A stretch of DNA of 64,000 nucleotides from NCBI RefSeq assembly GCF_000261365.1, contig NZ_AJVC01000005.1:227955-291954 (forward strand), given 5' to 3'. The position numbers and the translations under genes are program-made. The notes under the pieces are model-generated. The model was not told the DNA's origin, did no database searches, and worked only from the letters and a program-made list of their open reading frames with translations. The stretch is from Herbaspirillum sp. GW103 (GTDB taxonomy: Bacteria > Pseudomonadota > Gammaproteobacteria > Burkholderiales > Burkholderiaceae_D). Numbering within the stretch: position 1 is the stretch's first letter; every line of letters begins with the position of its first letter. This document shows positions 39,397 to 48,099 of this stretch, in pieces.

Positions 39397-40484
39397 CGTC
39401 CGCCGAGCCGCAGTGGCGGGAAATCGTCAGGGATCTCGATGACCGCCGGTGCCGGGATCGGCCCGACGTCGGCGACCAATGAGGCCCACGACCAACCGAC
39501 CCCGAAGCCGGCCAGCATGAGCTTGCGGGTGCCCTTGCCCAGTTGTTCGGCCAGACTGCTGCAAATGGCCAGTGGAATCGACGCCGAACTGGTATTGCCG
39601 TAATCGTGAAGATCAACGATGAAGCGCTCGGCATCGACGGCGATCTTGCGGCGGATCTGGTCGAGCATCAGCTTGTTGGCCTGGTGCAATACGAAATGAT
39701 CGATCTGCTCGCTGCTCACCCCGGCCAGTTCCAGATTGGCCTTGACCAGGGGCGGCACTGCACGCAAGGAGAAGGAAAATACCTCGGGGCCATTCAGGCT
39801 CAAGCGGGCATCGCGATAGGCCGCTTCATGCTGCTCCGCATTCATCGGCTGCTCTTGCGGAATGAGCGGGTTGCGACGGCCACCGGCCTTGACGACGATA
39901 TGCGGTGCACCCCGTCCGTCGGTGCCCATGACCACGTGCATGGCGCCACTGCCCGGCCGTTTCTCCAGCGCGACGGCGGCACCGGCGTCACCGAACAGGG
40001 GGCGGGTGGAGCGGTCATCGGGCATCAGATGCCTGGTGCTGGTATCGCCGCACAGCACGAGTGCCCGCTTGCCACTGGCCCCGGAGAGCATGGTGGAGGC
40101 GATCCAGGTCGCATAGATGAAGCCCGAGCAACCGAGGTTGATATCAAGCGCTGCGCAACTGGTTGGCAAACCCAGACGATTCTGGATCAGACAGGCCGTG
40201 GCGGGGAGGTTGTAATCGCTGTCCTGGGAAACGAAGATCAGCACTTCCACCGTCGACGGATCCCATTGCAGCGACTTCAGCAGATCCTCCGCTGCGGCCA
40301 CGCACATGTCGGAGGCACACAGATGCGGCGGCAACACGCGGCGCTCGTAGATGCCGGTACTCTGCTCCAGCTTTTCCGCCTCGGCGGGAGTGAAGATGCC
40401 GGGTTCCCTGACGTAGGAATGACGATGGACCGGGACGGCGACCCGGAACCCTGCGAAAGCGATGTCTTGGACTGTGGCGTGCAT
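39393..40484 (-). CDS. 3-oxoacyl-ACP synthase III-like enzyme, copy 2
   Basis: A 363-residue condensing enzyme with Cys119 in INLGCSGFIY, His267 in LHQAN and Asn297 in GNTSSAS. It aligns along its length with copy 1 (both have NTRPLFGDA or STRPLFGDA and GFGVGWSWAS-type C-termini), so the pair arose by duplication. With the following SDR it forms a second elongation module. An alternative role for KAS III-like enzymes is acyl transfer to a sugar amine or hydroxyl, which cannot be excluded. Confidence 0.88.
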   Translation of the reverse strand: MHATVQDIAFAGFRVAVPVHRHSYVREPGIFTPAEAEKLEQSTGIYERRVLPPHLCASDMCVAAAEDLLKSLQWDPSTVEVLIFVSQDSDYNLPATACLIQNRLGLPTSCAALDINLGCSGFIYATWIASTMLSGASGKRALVLCGDTSTRHLMPDDRSTRPLFGDAGAAVALEKRPGSGAMHVVMGTDGRGAPHIVVKAGGRRNPLIPQEQPMNAEQHEAAYRDARLSLNGPEVFSFSLRAVPPLVKANLELAGVSSEQIDHFVLHQANKLMLDQIRRKIAVDAERFIVDLHDYGNTSSASIPLAICSSLAEQLGKGTRKLMLAGFGVGWSWASLVADVGPIPAPAVIEIPDDFPPLRLGGR

Positions 40485-40511
40485 GGCGGCGATCCTGAAT
40501 ATCAGAGTACG

Positions 40512-41678
40512 TTACTGGGCATAGAGGTCGACAAGTCTAGCGTCGAACTCTTCAGACCGGGCAAAATTAATCATGCTGCGGCGGGTACCGGAATAGGCGG
40601 GCATGAGGATCACCGGCCCCTCCTGATTCCGGATATCGGACGAGGACAGTATCTGCTGGCCATGGATCGTCGCACCGGCCAGCGCACGATCGACAATGCG
40701 TACCCGACCGCTTTCCAGCAGGGCCCCTGTCTGCGGGTGCTCTTCGAGCATGCGCCAGAGATCACCACCGGCGCCCCACAGCAGGACCGGACCGGCGCAC
40801 ATCAGACTGCGCGCGATCTGCGCCCTGGTCTCGACACCCGCTTGCAGACTGGCGCGCAGCCTGGCCGCCGGTTCGTCGGCGGACGCGGCGCGCGCCCGCA
40901 TACGCAAGCGCGGGATTCCCCCGGTGACCTGTGTATCGACATGCTCGACCAGCAAGCCGACCGATGCCATCAGTTTTGCCAGCGAGTCTGCGGTGAAATA
41001 GTTGATATGCTGCGGATGGATCAGATTGCACACATCCGGACGACCGACGTCGACGGCGGAGAAGTCCGGCGTCTCGATGTAAATCACCCCGCCGCAATGT
41101 TGCACCAGCTTCTTGAGCTGCCGCAGGAAGCGACGCGGATCGAGGACGTGCTCGATGACATGGGAGGACATGACGGCATCGACGGGTGTGCCGGCCTCCA
41201 CCAGCGCCATGAGATCCGTGGTGTTCAGATCGGCCTGCCGGAACGCAAACCGGTCCGGCAGCATGCGATTGAAATCAATGCCCAGCAGGCGTGGCAAGGC
41301 AATGTCGAAGCGTTCGGCCAGCGTGACCAGCAGCGGACCATTGCCGCACCCCACGTCGATGATCAGCCCTGCCGAGGACTTCAGCGCCGCGCCACCGGCA
41401 AGCTCCACCATCTCCGCATAGGGCTGCAGGGCATCGGCCCCCTTGAGGTCGCCCCAGGATACCGGTTGCTGACTCTCCTGTGCATAGAGCCTGGAAAAGA
41501 CGGCGGCATCGTATTGCTCAATCGTGCGGACATGCCCGCAATTGCGACACGCACCCAAGGCGAATTCCTGCTCGACGCGTTGCAGTGAGGTCCCCTCGCG
41601 GCGGGTCTCGCCGGCGTGGACCGCACCAATGCGATCCCATTCATCGCCATCACAGATGACGCAACGGATGCTGTTCAT
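40512..41678 (-). CDS. zinc-finger class I SAM methyltransferase, copy 2
   Basis: A 388-residue paralogue of the 31639-32778 enzyme. The N-terminal Cys pairs are CVIC and CRNC. The SAM core has LIIDVGCGNGPLLVTLAERF and MSSHVIEHVLDPRRFL. The C-terminal domain contains GPVLLWGAGGDLWRML. ATG 41678 follows AGGAGAAAG and overlaps the cytidylyltransferase stop by four bases; a longer frame upstream is discarded. Position next to the Pse genes makes the nonulosonic acid or its acyl group a candidate substrate. Confidence 0.8.
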   Translation of the reverse strand: MNSIRCVICDGDEWDRIGAVHAGETRREGTSLQRVEQEFALGACRNCGHVRTIEQYDAAVFSRLYAQESQQPVSWGDLKGADALQPYAEMVELAGGAALKSSAGLIIDVGCGNGPLLVTLAERFDIALPRLLGIDFNRMLPDRFAFRQADLNTTDLMALVEAGTPVDAVMSSHVIEHVLDPRRFLRQLKKLVQHCGGVIYIETPDFSAVDVGRPDVCNLIHPQHINYFTADSLAKLMASVGLLVEHVDTQVTGGIPRLRMRARAASADEPAARLRASLQAGVETRAQIARSLMCAGPVLLWGAGGDLWRMLEEHPQTGALLESGRVRIVDRALAGATIHGQQILSSSDIRNQEGPVILMPAYSGTRRSMINFARSEEFDARLVDLYAQ

Positions 41679-42433
41679 GCGCTTTCTCCTTTCTGCCGGA
41701 CATGCTGGTTCAATTGCCCCCAGTCGGGATGCTGTCGCATCACCGCATCGCAATCGCGCCAGGAGAAATCCGGGTGCCCGGGCAACAATACTTCCATGAT
41801 CCGGGAGACCAGTTCAAAATCGGCCGGCTCATCCACACACCACCGCCAACCCGGCGCTCCGGCGGGATCGCTTGCTCCCGCCGCTACGGCGCGCAGCTGA
41901 TAGCGTTCCGGACGATGATAGATATAGGGCGTGACGTGCTCGCGCTCATAGGGAGTCGTCGCACTGTCCTGGTCGGCCTGATCGAGCAATGCACGTCGGA
42001 AGACCTCCACGTCCAGACCGCGGGGATAGAAATTCATGTCCAGATGCGCATAGTCCACCTGCGGATCCTCAAGCACGGCCGCGACCACCTGATCGAGCAA
42101 GACCGGATCGATCAGCGGACAGTCCGAGGTCACGCGCACGATCACCTCAGCCTCGGCCATCCTGGCGGCGATGACGAAACGGGCCAGGACGTCATGCTCG
42201 GGACCGCGCGCCACCTTCACGCCCAGCCTTGCGCCGAGCGCGGCGATTTCATCATCGCTGGCGTTGGTCGTAGTGGCCAGCACCACCTCATCAACCGTGA
42301 CGCTGCGTTGCAGGCGCCCGATGTGGTGCGCCAGCAGGGTCTTGCCCATGACGTCGAGCAGGACCTTGCGTGGCAGTCGGGTCGAGGTAGTCCGTGCCTG
42401 CGTGATGCAGACGACCTTGGGTCGATGGCTCAT
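41675..42433 (-). CDS. CMP-nonulosonic acid synthetase, SpsF/PseF-type cytidylyltransferase
   Basis: Predicted to activate pseudaminic acid (or a derivative) as CMP-sugar. The 252 residues begin VVCITQARTTSTRLPRKVLL, the nucleotide-binding signature of the SpsF/NeuA superfamily, and continue with VRVTSDCPLIDP, which holds the metal-binding Asp. It is of the SpsF type rather than classical PseF. Start 42433 overlaps the pseI stop by one base (TGATG); the longer frame upstream lies inside pseI. Confidence 0.83.
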   Translation of the reverse strand: MSHRPKVVCITQARTTSTRLPRKVLLDVMGKTLLAHHIGRLQRSVTVDEVVLATTTNASDDEIAALGARLGVKVARGPEHDVLARFVIAARMAEAEVIVRVTSDCPLIDPVLLDQVVAAVLEDPQVDYAHLDMNFYPRGLDVEVFRRALLDQADQDSATTPYEREHVTPYIYHRPERYQLRAVAAGASDPAGAPGWRWCVDEPADFELVSRIMEVLLPGHPDFSWRDCDAVMRQHPDWGQLNQHVRQKGESA

Positions 42434-43494
42434 CAGCGCTGCTCGGAAAGCCTTACCATGGGCCAGGCCAACGGCTCGCCCCGCTTGATGTCGCGGCTGG
42501 CGCTGGCACCGATGACCGTGTCGAGATGCTTGGGCGGCAGCCCCAGTCCCGGGCGGATGGAGCGCACGTTCTCGGCGGTGAAGGCGGCACCGGCGGCGAT
42601 ATCCTGCACGGCATAGAGCGAACGGCGATAGTCGCGTCCCTTTCCTTCGCCCGGCGTCGGACCGTAGGTCACTTCGCCCAGGCAATCGAAGGCCGTGCGC
42701 GCCGCCACCACCAGTTGACGCAGTTCTTCCGGCTCCAGCGAAAACGCCGAATCCACGCCGCCGTCAGCGCGCGCCAGGCACAGGTGCTTTTCGATGACGT
42801 TGGCGCCCAGAGCCACCGCAGCGGTCGGCACGGCAGTGCCATGGGTATGATCGGACAGGCCGGCCGGTGCCTGGAAGGCTTGCGACAGATGAGGAATCGT
42901 GCGCAGATTGCTCTCGCGCGGATCGCTGGGATAAGCGCTCACACAATGCAGCAGAATGACGCCATCGGCGCCTCCCTGGCGGGCTGTCTCCACCGCTTCC
43001 TCGATCTCGGCCAGCGTGGCCAGACCGGTCGACATGATCAGCGGCTTGCCGAAACTGGCCGCATAGCGGATCAGGGGCAAGTCGTTGAGCTCGAAGGAGG
43101 CGATCTTGAAGGCTGGCGCCCCAAGCTCATCAAGCATCTTCACTGCGGCGCGGTCAAACGGACTGCTGAACAGAGCAATGCCGCGCTTGCGCGCATGTTC
43201 GAACAACGCAGGGTGCCACTCGTAGGGCGTGGCCGCTTCCTGGTAGAGGTCATACAGGCTGCGCCCGGCCCACAACCCGCCCTCGATGACAAAGCCGGGC
43301 GCGGTGGAGTCGATCGTCATGCTGTCTGCCGTATAGGTCTGCATCTTGACGGCATCGGCCCCCGCATCGGCGGCTGCATCAATGAGCGCGATGGCGCGCG
43401 CGATCTCTCCGTTATGGTTGCCCGACATCTCCGCAATGATGTACGGAGGATGTCCCGGCCCAATCACGCGATCGGCGATCTTGACATGATTCAT
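42433..43494 (-). CDS. pseI: pseudaminic acid synthase
   Basis: Condenses the 6-deoxy-AltdiNAc product of PseG with phosphoenolpyruvate to give pseudaminic acid. The 353 residues have the NeuB barrel (PPYIIAEMSGNHNGEIARA at 16-34, VKMQTYTADSMT, and IEKHLCLARADGGVDSAFSL with the metal-binding His). A C-terminal antifreeze-like SAF domain spans about 290-350. The SGNHNG form is typical of PseI. It overlaps pseG by four bases. Confidence 0.9.
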   Translation of the reverse strand: MNHVKIADRVIGPGHPPYIIAEMSGNHNGEIARAIALIDAAADAGADAVKMQTYTADSMTIDSTAPGFVIEGGLWAGRSLYDLYQEAATPYEWHPALFEHARKRGIALFSSPFDRAAVKMLDELGAPAFKIASFELNDLPLIRYAASFGKPLIMSTGLATLAEIEEAVETARQGGADGVILLHCVSAYPSDPRESNLRTIPHLSQAFQAPAGLSDHTHGTAVPTAAVALGANVIEKHLCLARADGGVDSAFSLEPEELRQLVVAARTAFDCLGEVTYGPTPGEGKGRDYRRSLYAVQDIAAGAAFTAENVRSIRPGLGLPPKHLDTVIGASASRDIKRGEPLAWPMVRLSEQR

Positions 43495-44540
43495 GACGCA
43501 AGTCTTTCCCTAAAATGTGTTGTAAGAAGCGCGTTGGCCACACGCACGGCACCCTGGCCATCGACCACACCGCGCAGCCCCTGCACGAGGCGTTCCCGTC
43601 CCGGCAGATCTTGCCACATTGCCGCCGCCATCGTGGCGATGTGTTCCGGCGCTGCGGCCGTGCGGCCATCCACGCAGGGATACGGACCATCGACACTGGC
43701 GGCCACCTGATTCTGCGCCACCACCACCGACAGCGCCGGCAGCCCCAGTGCCACCAGTTCGCCGATGGTGCCACCGGCTGCCGACACCACCAGCCCGGCA
43801 CCAAGAAACAGCGGCACCACCGACGGCGGATTGACCACAACCCGTACTGCCGGACTTAGTTTATCGGCCAGGTCCTGCAAATCTTGATGATGCGCATAGG
43901 CTGCACCGGCCAGCACGGTCAACCCGACGTTGGCCGGCAAGCGTTCACGCAACAGTGGCAGCAAGGCCATCGAGAGATTGAGCGGATCCGACCCGCCAAA
44001 GCTGATGAGCACCTGCTCACGCGCAGCCAGCGCCTGCTGCGGCTGTGCGGCGGCGTGGCGGATGTCGCGACGGATCAGCGCCATCCTCGGCCCCAGCAGC
44101 AGCAAGGCTTGCGCCGAGATCGCCGCGTAGGCGTCCCGGGGCGCGTTGGGGGAGGCATCGATGATGAGATCGGCGGCCACGTCCTGATGCTCGGCACTGT
44201 CCCACAGCACCCCGAGCGGGGCCTCCCGGGCCACGGCACGCAGGTAGGCGTCATCGAGATGATAGCCGTCCACGACGGTGATACGCGGCCTGAGCACGCG
44301 CATCAATTCCCGCAGAGCGACCAGGTCATCTTCACTGTTGGCCGGCCCCGGCAGCGCGATCAACTGGGCGGGGATGGCCGCCATCATCGCCTGCGCCGCC
44401 GGCAGCGGATCGACCATGGCAAACACGACCGTGCCGCCCTGTTCAGTGATGGCTTCGGCAATCGCACGGCAGCGCATCAGGTGGCCCATGCCCATCGCCG
44501 CAGTTGCATCGACCCGAAACAGGACCAGGGAAGAGGACAT
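43491..44540 (-). CDS. pseG: UDP-2,4-diacetamido-2,4,6-trideoxy-L-altropyranose hydrolase
   Basis: Removes UDP from the bisacylated sugar before PseI. The 349-residue protein has the GT-B-like fold; AAMGMGHLMRCRAIAEA (residues ~13-29) contains the catalytic His of the GxGHxxR motif. ISFGGSDPLNLS and SAAGGTIGELVALGLPAL are nucleotide-binding motifs. In this cluster its substrate may bear an acyl group other than acetyl at the 4-amine. Confidence 0.88.
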   Translation of the reverse strand: MSSSLVLFRVDATAAMGMGHLMRCRAIAEAITEQGGTVVFAMVDPLPAAQAMMAAIPAQLIALPGPANSEDDLVALRELMRVLRPRITVVDGYHLDDAYLRAVAREAPLGVLWDSAEHQDVAADLIIDASPNAPRDAYAAISAQALLLLGPRMALIRRDIRHAAAQPQQALAAREQVLISFGGSDPLNLSMALLPLLRERLPANVGLTVLAGAAYAHHQDLQDLADKLSPAVRVVVNPPSVVPLFLGAGLVVSAAGGTIGELVALGLPALSVVVAQNQVAASVDGPYPCVDGRTAAAPEHIATMAAAMWQDLPGRERLVQGLRGVVDGQGAVRVANALLTTHFRERLAS

Positions 44541-44549
44541 GACGGGCTC

Positions 44550-45707
44550 TCAGTCGCGCCTGGCATTCTCACCGGAAGCCAGACTCATCCAGTGATGCCA
44601 GTGTTGATGGAACTTGCGGATGCGCGCTTCGTTGCTGCCGTGAACCGGGGCCATGCTCATCTGCGCGTTGCCCTTCTGCACCTGCTCCATGATGTGCTGA
44701 TCTTCCCCGAGAATGACCCGGTTGAAGGTGGTCACGTTCTCCACCACCGCCTTGCGCACCGCGGCCTGACGCCCCGCTTCGAGGTCGCTGGCGGCCATGA
44801 AGATACGGTAATGCAGCTCATTGGTCTGCGGTGTGAGCGGCGTATAGGTCTGCACGCTCATGAGGCAGCCATGGGACAGACCGATGGCCAGGTTCGGGAA
44901 GATGAAGAAGTGGTCATAGTTCGGGAAACGCTGGCTCTGGTGCAGCTTGAGGCGCTGACGCACCCCATCCCACCATTTGGCGCTGTTCTCGGAAAGATAG
45001 GCCACACCGTTGTTGAAGCCTTCGCCGACATCGATCTCCCAGCGTGCCTGCACGTAATTCTTGAAACTCTCCGGGTGCACCAGGCCCACATGGTAGACCT
45101 CCAGCACACTCTCCACGCCCAGCTTCCAGTTGGCCTGCCAGAGGCTGCGCTGGTCATCGACCTGGTCCGTGAATATCTCCGAGAGATGCAGCAGGATGTC
45201 CGCGTAGGGCCCCAGGTATTGCGGCAGGGTCGGTCCCTCTTCGGCCAGCCGCACGAACAGGAAGCGACCGCACTGCTCCAGCTTGAAACTGCGCAGCGCA
45301 CGGGCCTTGCGGCCGGCGTCATCGAGCTGGAAGTACTTGGCATTGCCGGGGATGAAGGGCGTGCCCTCCTTGTCGTAGGTCCAGCCATGATAAGGACAGG
45401 TCAGCGCGCGCTTGCCGCATTTCTCTTCCTGGATCTTGGCGAAACGATGCGTGCAGACATTGTGCAGCGCGCGCAGCTCGCCCTGAAAATTCTGGACCAC
45501 GACCGAGGTGCCGCCGATCTCCACCGTCAGGAACTGACCATGCTCGGCGACCTGTTCGGCAAAACCGACGAAATTCCAGCAGCGGGCAAAGATGCGTTCG
45601 CGCTCCTGTTGCTGGACGCTGTCTTCGAAATAATAGCCAGGCTGCATCGAGACATCCTGGTCCGTTGCAGCCGGGAAAGCGTCAGGAAATGGCGACGAAG
45701 AAGTCAT
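44550..45707 (-). CDS. Rieske [2Fe-2S] non-haem iron oxygenase, large subunit-like
   Basis: A 385-residue oxygenase. The Rieske cluster ligands are Cys85 and His87 (CTHRFA) with Cys104 and His107 (CPYHGW). Mononuclear iron ligands are His206 and His211 in EVYHVGLVH, with an Asp further on. The family is usually annotated as aromatic-ring hydroxylating, but no aromatic genes are near; it lies between pseC and pseG. CMP-Neu5Ac hydroxylase is also a Rieske protein, so hydroxylation of a nonulosonic acid or acyl chain is plausible. No reductase gene is nearby. A 165-base gap separates it from pseC. Confidence 0.85.
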   Translation of the reverse strand: MTSSSPFPDAFPAATDQDVSMQPGYYFEDSVQQQERERIFARCWNFVGFAEQVAEHGQFLTVEIGGTSVVVQNFQGELRALHNVCTHRFAKIQEEKCGKRALTCPYHGWTYDKEGTPFIPGNAKYFQLDDAGRKARALRSFKLEQCGRFLFVRLAEEGPTLPQYLGPYADILLHLSEIFTDQVDDQRSLWQANWKLGVESVLEVYHVGLVHPESFKNYVQARWEIDVGEGFNNGVAYLSENSAKWWDGVRQRLKLHQSQRFPNYDHFFIFPNLAIGLSHGCLMSVQTYTPLTPQTNELHYRIFMAASDLEAGRQAAVRKAVVENVTTFNRVILGEDQHIMEQVQKGNAQMSMAPVHGSNEARIRKFHQHWHHWMSLASGENARRD

Positions 45708-45872
45708 TGAAGTTTCCGTATTCGTATCAGATTGAGTGGGCTTGCCGTGCCCGGCGCAGTGGCCATCTCGTCACCGGTCAGCAGCTGCAACATTATCGTT
45801 GCCGGCACAAGCCACGCTCAGCAAGACTTCACGCCGGGTTGCAGCACCTCAACTGAAGCGAAAATAACAGCG

Positions 45873-47036
45873 CTAGGCAAGGTAAAAAGCCAGTCGTTCG
45901 CAGATGAAATCCTGCTGCGCCTCACTGAGACCCGGATACATGGGCAACGAGATCGCATGGGCGTAATAGTGCTCGGCATGCGGGAACTGGGCAGGATCGC
46001 AACTCACCCGTTGGCGGTAATAGGGCTGCCGGTAGACCGGCAGGTAATGCACGTTGACCAGGATGCCGTCCGCGCGCAAGCCATCGAAGACGGCCTTGCG
46101 ATCACGCCCGGCTTGCTCGCCCACCAGCACGACGTAGAGGTGCATGCCGGAATAGGTCTGCGGCAACTGCCACGGAAGCTGCAGTGGCAAGTCGGCCAGC
46201 AGGCTATCGTAGCGCTGCGCGATACGGTGCCGCTGCGCCACCACCTGCTCCAGGCGCTTGGCCTGGCTGCTGCCCAGGGCGGCCTGCATATCGGTCATGC
46301 GATAGTTGAAGCCCAGATCGATCTGCTCGTAATACCAGTCGCCATGAGGGGGCTCCTGCATCAGCCCGGCCTCGCGCGTAATGCCGTGGCTGCGCAGCAG
46401 ACGCAGGCGGCTCGCCAGCAGGTCGCTCCGGGTCAGCGCGGCGCCACCCTCCCCGGTCGTGATGATCTTGACCGGATGAAAGCTGAAGACCGTGATATCA
46501 CTGTGGCGGCAATTGCCGATGGGCTCGCCCGCGTATGTTCCACCGATGGCATGGGACGCGTCTTCGATCACCTTGAACCCATATTGCGCAGCCAACGCGC
46601 CGATGGCACGCATGTCGCAAGACTGGCCACACAGGTGCACGGGGATGACCACCTTGGGCAGTCGTCCGCTGCGGCTGGCCTGCTCGAGCTTGGCCGCCAG
46701 GGCTTGCGGGTCCATGTTCCAGGTGCGCGGATCGATATCGACGAAGTCGACCTCGGCACCGCAATACAGTGCGCAATTGGCGCTGGCCACAAAGGTGATC
46801 GGCGAGGTCCAGACCAGGTCGCCCGGTCCGACCTCCAGCGCACGGCAGGCGATGTGCAGGGCCGCCGTGGCATTGGAGAAAGCCACGGCATGACTGGCCT
46901 GGCAATGCGCCTGCAGCGTCTGCTCAAAGGCAGGGACGGCAGGTCCCTGGGTGAGAAAGTCCGATCGCAGGATCTCGACCACGGCATCGATATCGTCCTG
47001 CGTGACGTCCTGTCGGCCGTAAGGAATGGGAGTCAT
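45873..47036 (-). CDS. pseC: UDP-4-amino-4,6-dideoxy-N-acetyl-altrosamine transaminase
   Basis: PLP-dependent aminotransferase acting on the 4-keto product of PseB. The 387 residues start MTPIPYGRQDVTQDDIDAVV, typical of PseC. The Schiff-base Lys is in SFHPVKIITTGEGGA, and IEDASHAIGG holds the cofactor Asp. Start 47036 overlaps the pseB stop by one base (TGATG). The longer frame upstream is inside pseB. Confidence 0.92.
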   Translation of the reverse strand: MTPIPYGRQDVTQDDIDAVVEILRSDFLTQGPAVPAFEQTLQAHCQASHAVAFSNATAALHIACRALEVGPGDLVWTSPITFVASANCALYCGAEVDFVDIDPRTWNMDPQALAAKLEQASRSGRLPKVVIPVHLCGQSCDMRAIGALAAQYGFKVIEDASHAIGGTYAGEPIGNCRHSDITVFSFHPVKIITTGEGGAALTRSDLLASRLRLLRSHGITREAGLMQEPPHGDWYYEQIDLGFNYRMTDMQAALGSSQAKRLEQVVAQRHRIAQRYDSLLADLPLQLPWQLPQTYSGMHLYVVLVGEQAGRDRKAVFDGLRADGILVNVHYLPVYRQPYYRQRVSCDPAQFPHAEHYYAHAISLPMYPGLSEAQQDFICERLAFYLA

Positions 47037-48037
47037 CAGAGTTTTCCGACGACATTGCGATGCGCCGCAATCCACCCTGCCAACTCTTGCGAGGACATCC
47101 ACTCCTGGTTGTTGTCGGACGAATAGACGAAATCGGCAGCGACCTTGTGACCATCGCGAATCCGGGCCGGATCTTCGCTCCATTTGTGAATGGCCGGCAG
47201 GATCTTGAAATGCTCGGGATATTCGTAGGTGTAGGGCGCATCCTCGATGCCGATCATCTGCTCATGCAGCTTCTCGCCGGGACGCACGCCGACGATGTCG
47301 AACTCGGCATCGGCACGCACTGCACGGGCGATATCCGGCAGTCGCATCGAGGGAATTTTCTTGACGTAGATTTCCCCGCCCACCATGTCCTCGAAGGCAT
47401 GCCATACCAGTTCCACACCCTGCTCCAGCGTGATCATGAAGCGCGTCATGCGCTCATCGGTGATGGGAAATTTTTTCCCGCTCTCCGCCAGCGCCATGAA
47501 ATGAGGAATCACCGAACCGCGCGACCCCATGACGTTACCGTAACGCACCACCGCAAAGCGGGTCTCGTTGCCGCCCGAATACGAATTGCCGGCCACGAAG
47601 AGCTTGTCCGAGGCCAGCTTGGTGGCACCATAGAGATTGGCGGGACTGCTGGCCTTGTCGGTAGAAAGCGCCACCACGCGCTTGACGCCGTGATCGATGC
47701 AGGCGTCGATGAGATTCATGGCGCCGATGACATTGGTCTTGACGCATTCGAAGGGATTGTATTCCGCCGTCGGCACGATCTTGGTGGCGGCGGCGTGGAC
47801 AACGTAATCGATGCCGGAGAGGGCGCGTCCCAGACGATCCTTGTCGCGCACATCACCGATGAAGAAGCGCACGCGGCTATCGTCGGCATACAGCTTGGCC
47901 ATTTCCCACTGCTTCATTTCATCGCGAGAGAAGATCACGAGTCGGCGCGGGTTGTATTTGGCCAGGGTCATCGGAACAAAGGTATGGCCGAATGACCCGG
48001 TACCACCGGTAACGAGAATGGACTGGTTGGTAAGCAT
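47036..48037 (-). CDS. pseB: UDP-N-acetylglucosamine 4,6-dehydratase (inverting)
   Basis: First step of pseudaminic acid synthesis: dehydration and C5 inversion of UDP-GlcNAc. The 333 residues begin SILVTGGTGSFGHTFVPMTL, the PseB/FlaA1 signature. The core has FSRDEMKQWEM, VRDKDRL, and STDKASSPANLYGATKLASD with the catalytic Lys and the Tyr/Lys pair. The C-terminus has GEKLHEQMIG. The product is taken by PseC, encoded directly downstream. Confidence 0.95.
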   Translation of the reverse strand: MLTNQSILVTGGTGSFGHTFVPMTLAKYNPRRLVIFSRDEMKQWEMAKLYADDSRVRFFIGDVRDKDRLGRALSGIDYVVHAAATKIVPTAEYNPFECVKTNVIGAMNLIDACIDHGVKRVVALSTDKASSPANLYGATKLASDKLFVAGNSYSGGNETRFAVVRYGNVMGSRGSVIPHFMALAESGKKFPITDERMTRFMITLEQGVELVWHAFEDMVGGEIYVKKIPSMRLPDIARAVRADAEFDIVGVRPGEKLHEQMIGIEDAPYTYEYPEHFKILPAIHKWSEDPARIRDGHKVAADFVYSSDNNQEWMSSQELAGWIAAHRNVVGKL

Positions 48038-48099
48038 GATGTGCCGTTGCGGTAAGTGAGATGACTGCGATGCCGGGCGCGTGGATCAGGGATCCGTCT

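Noticed and set aside
39543..41588. 681-codon plus-strand frame across KAS III copy 2 and methyltransferase copy 2
   Set aside because: Spans the junction of two well-supported minus-strand genes and has no recognisable domain.
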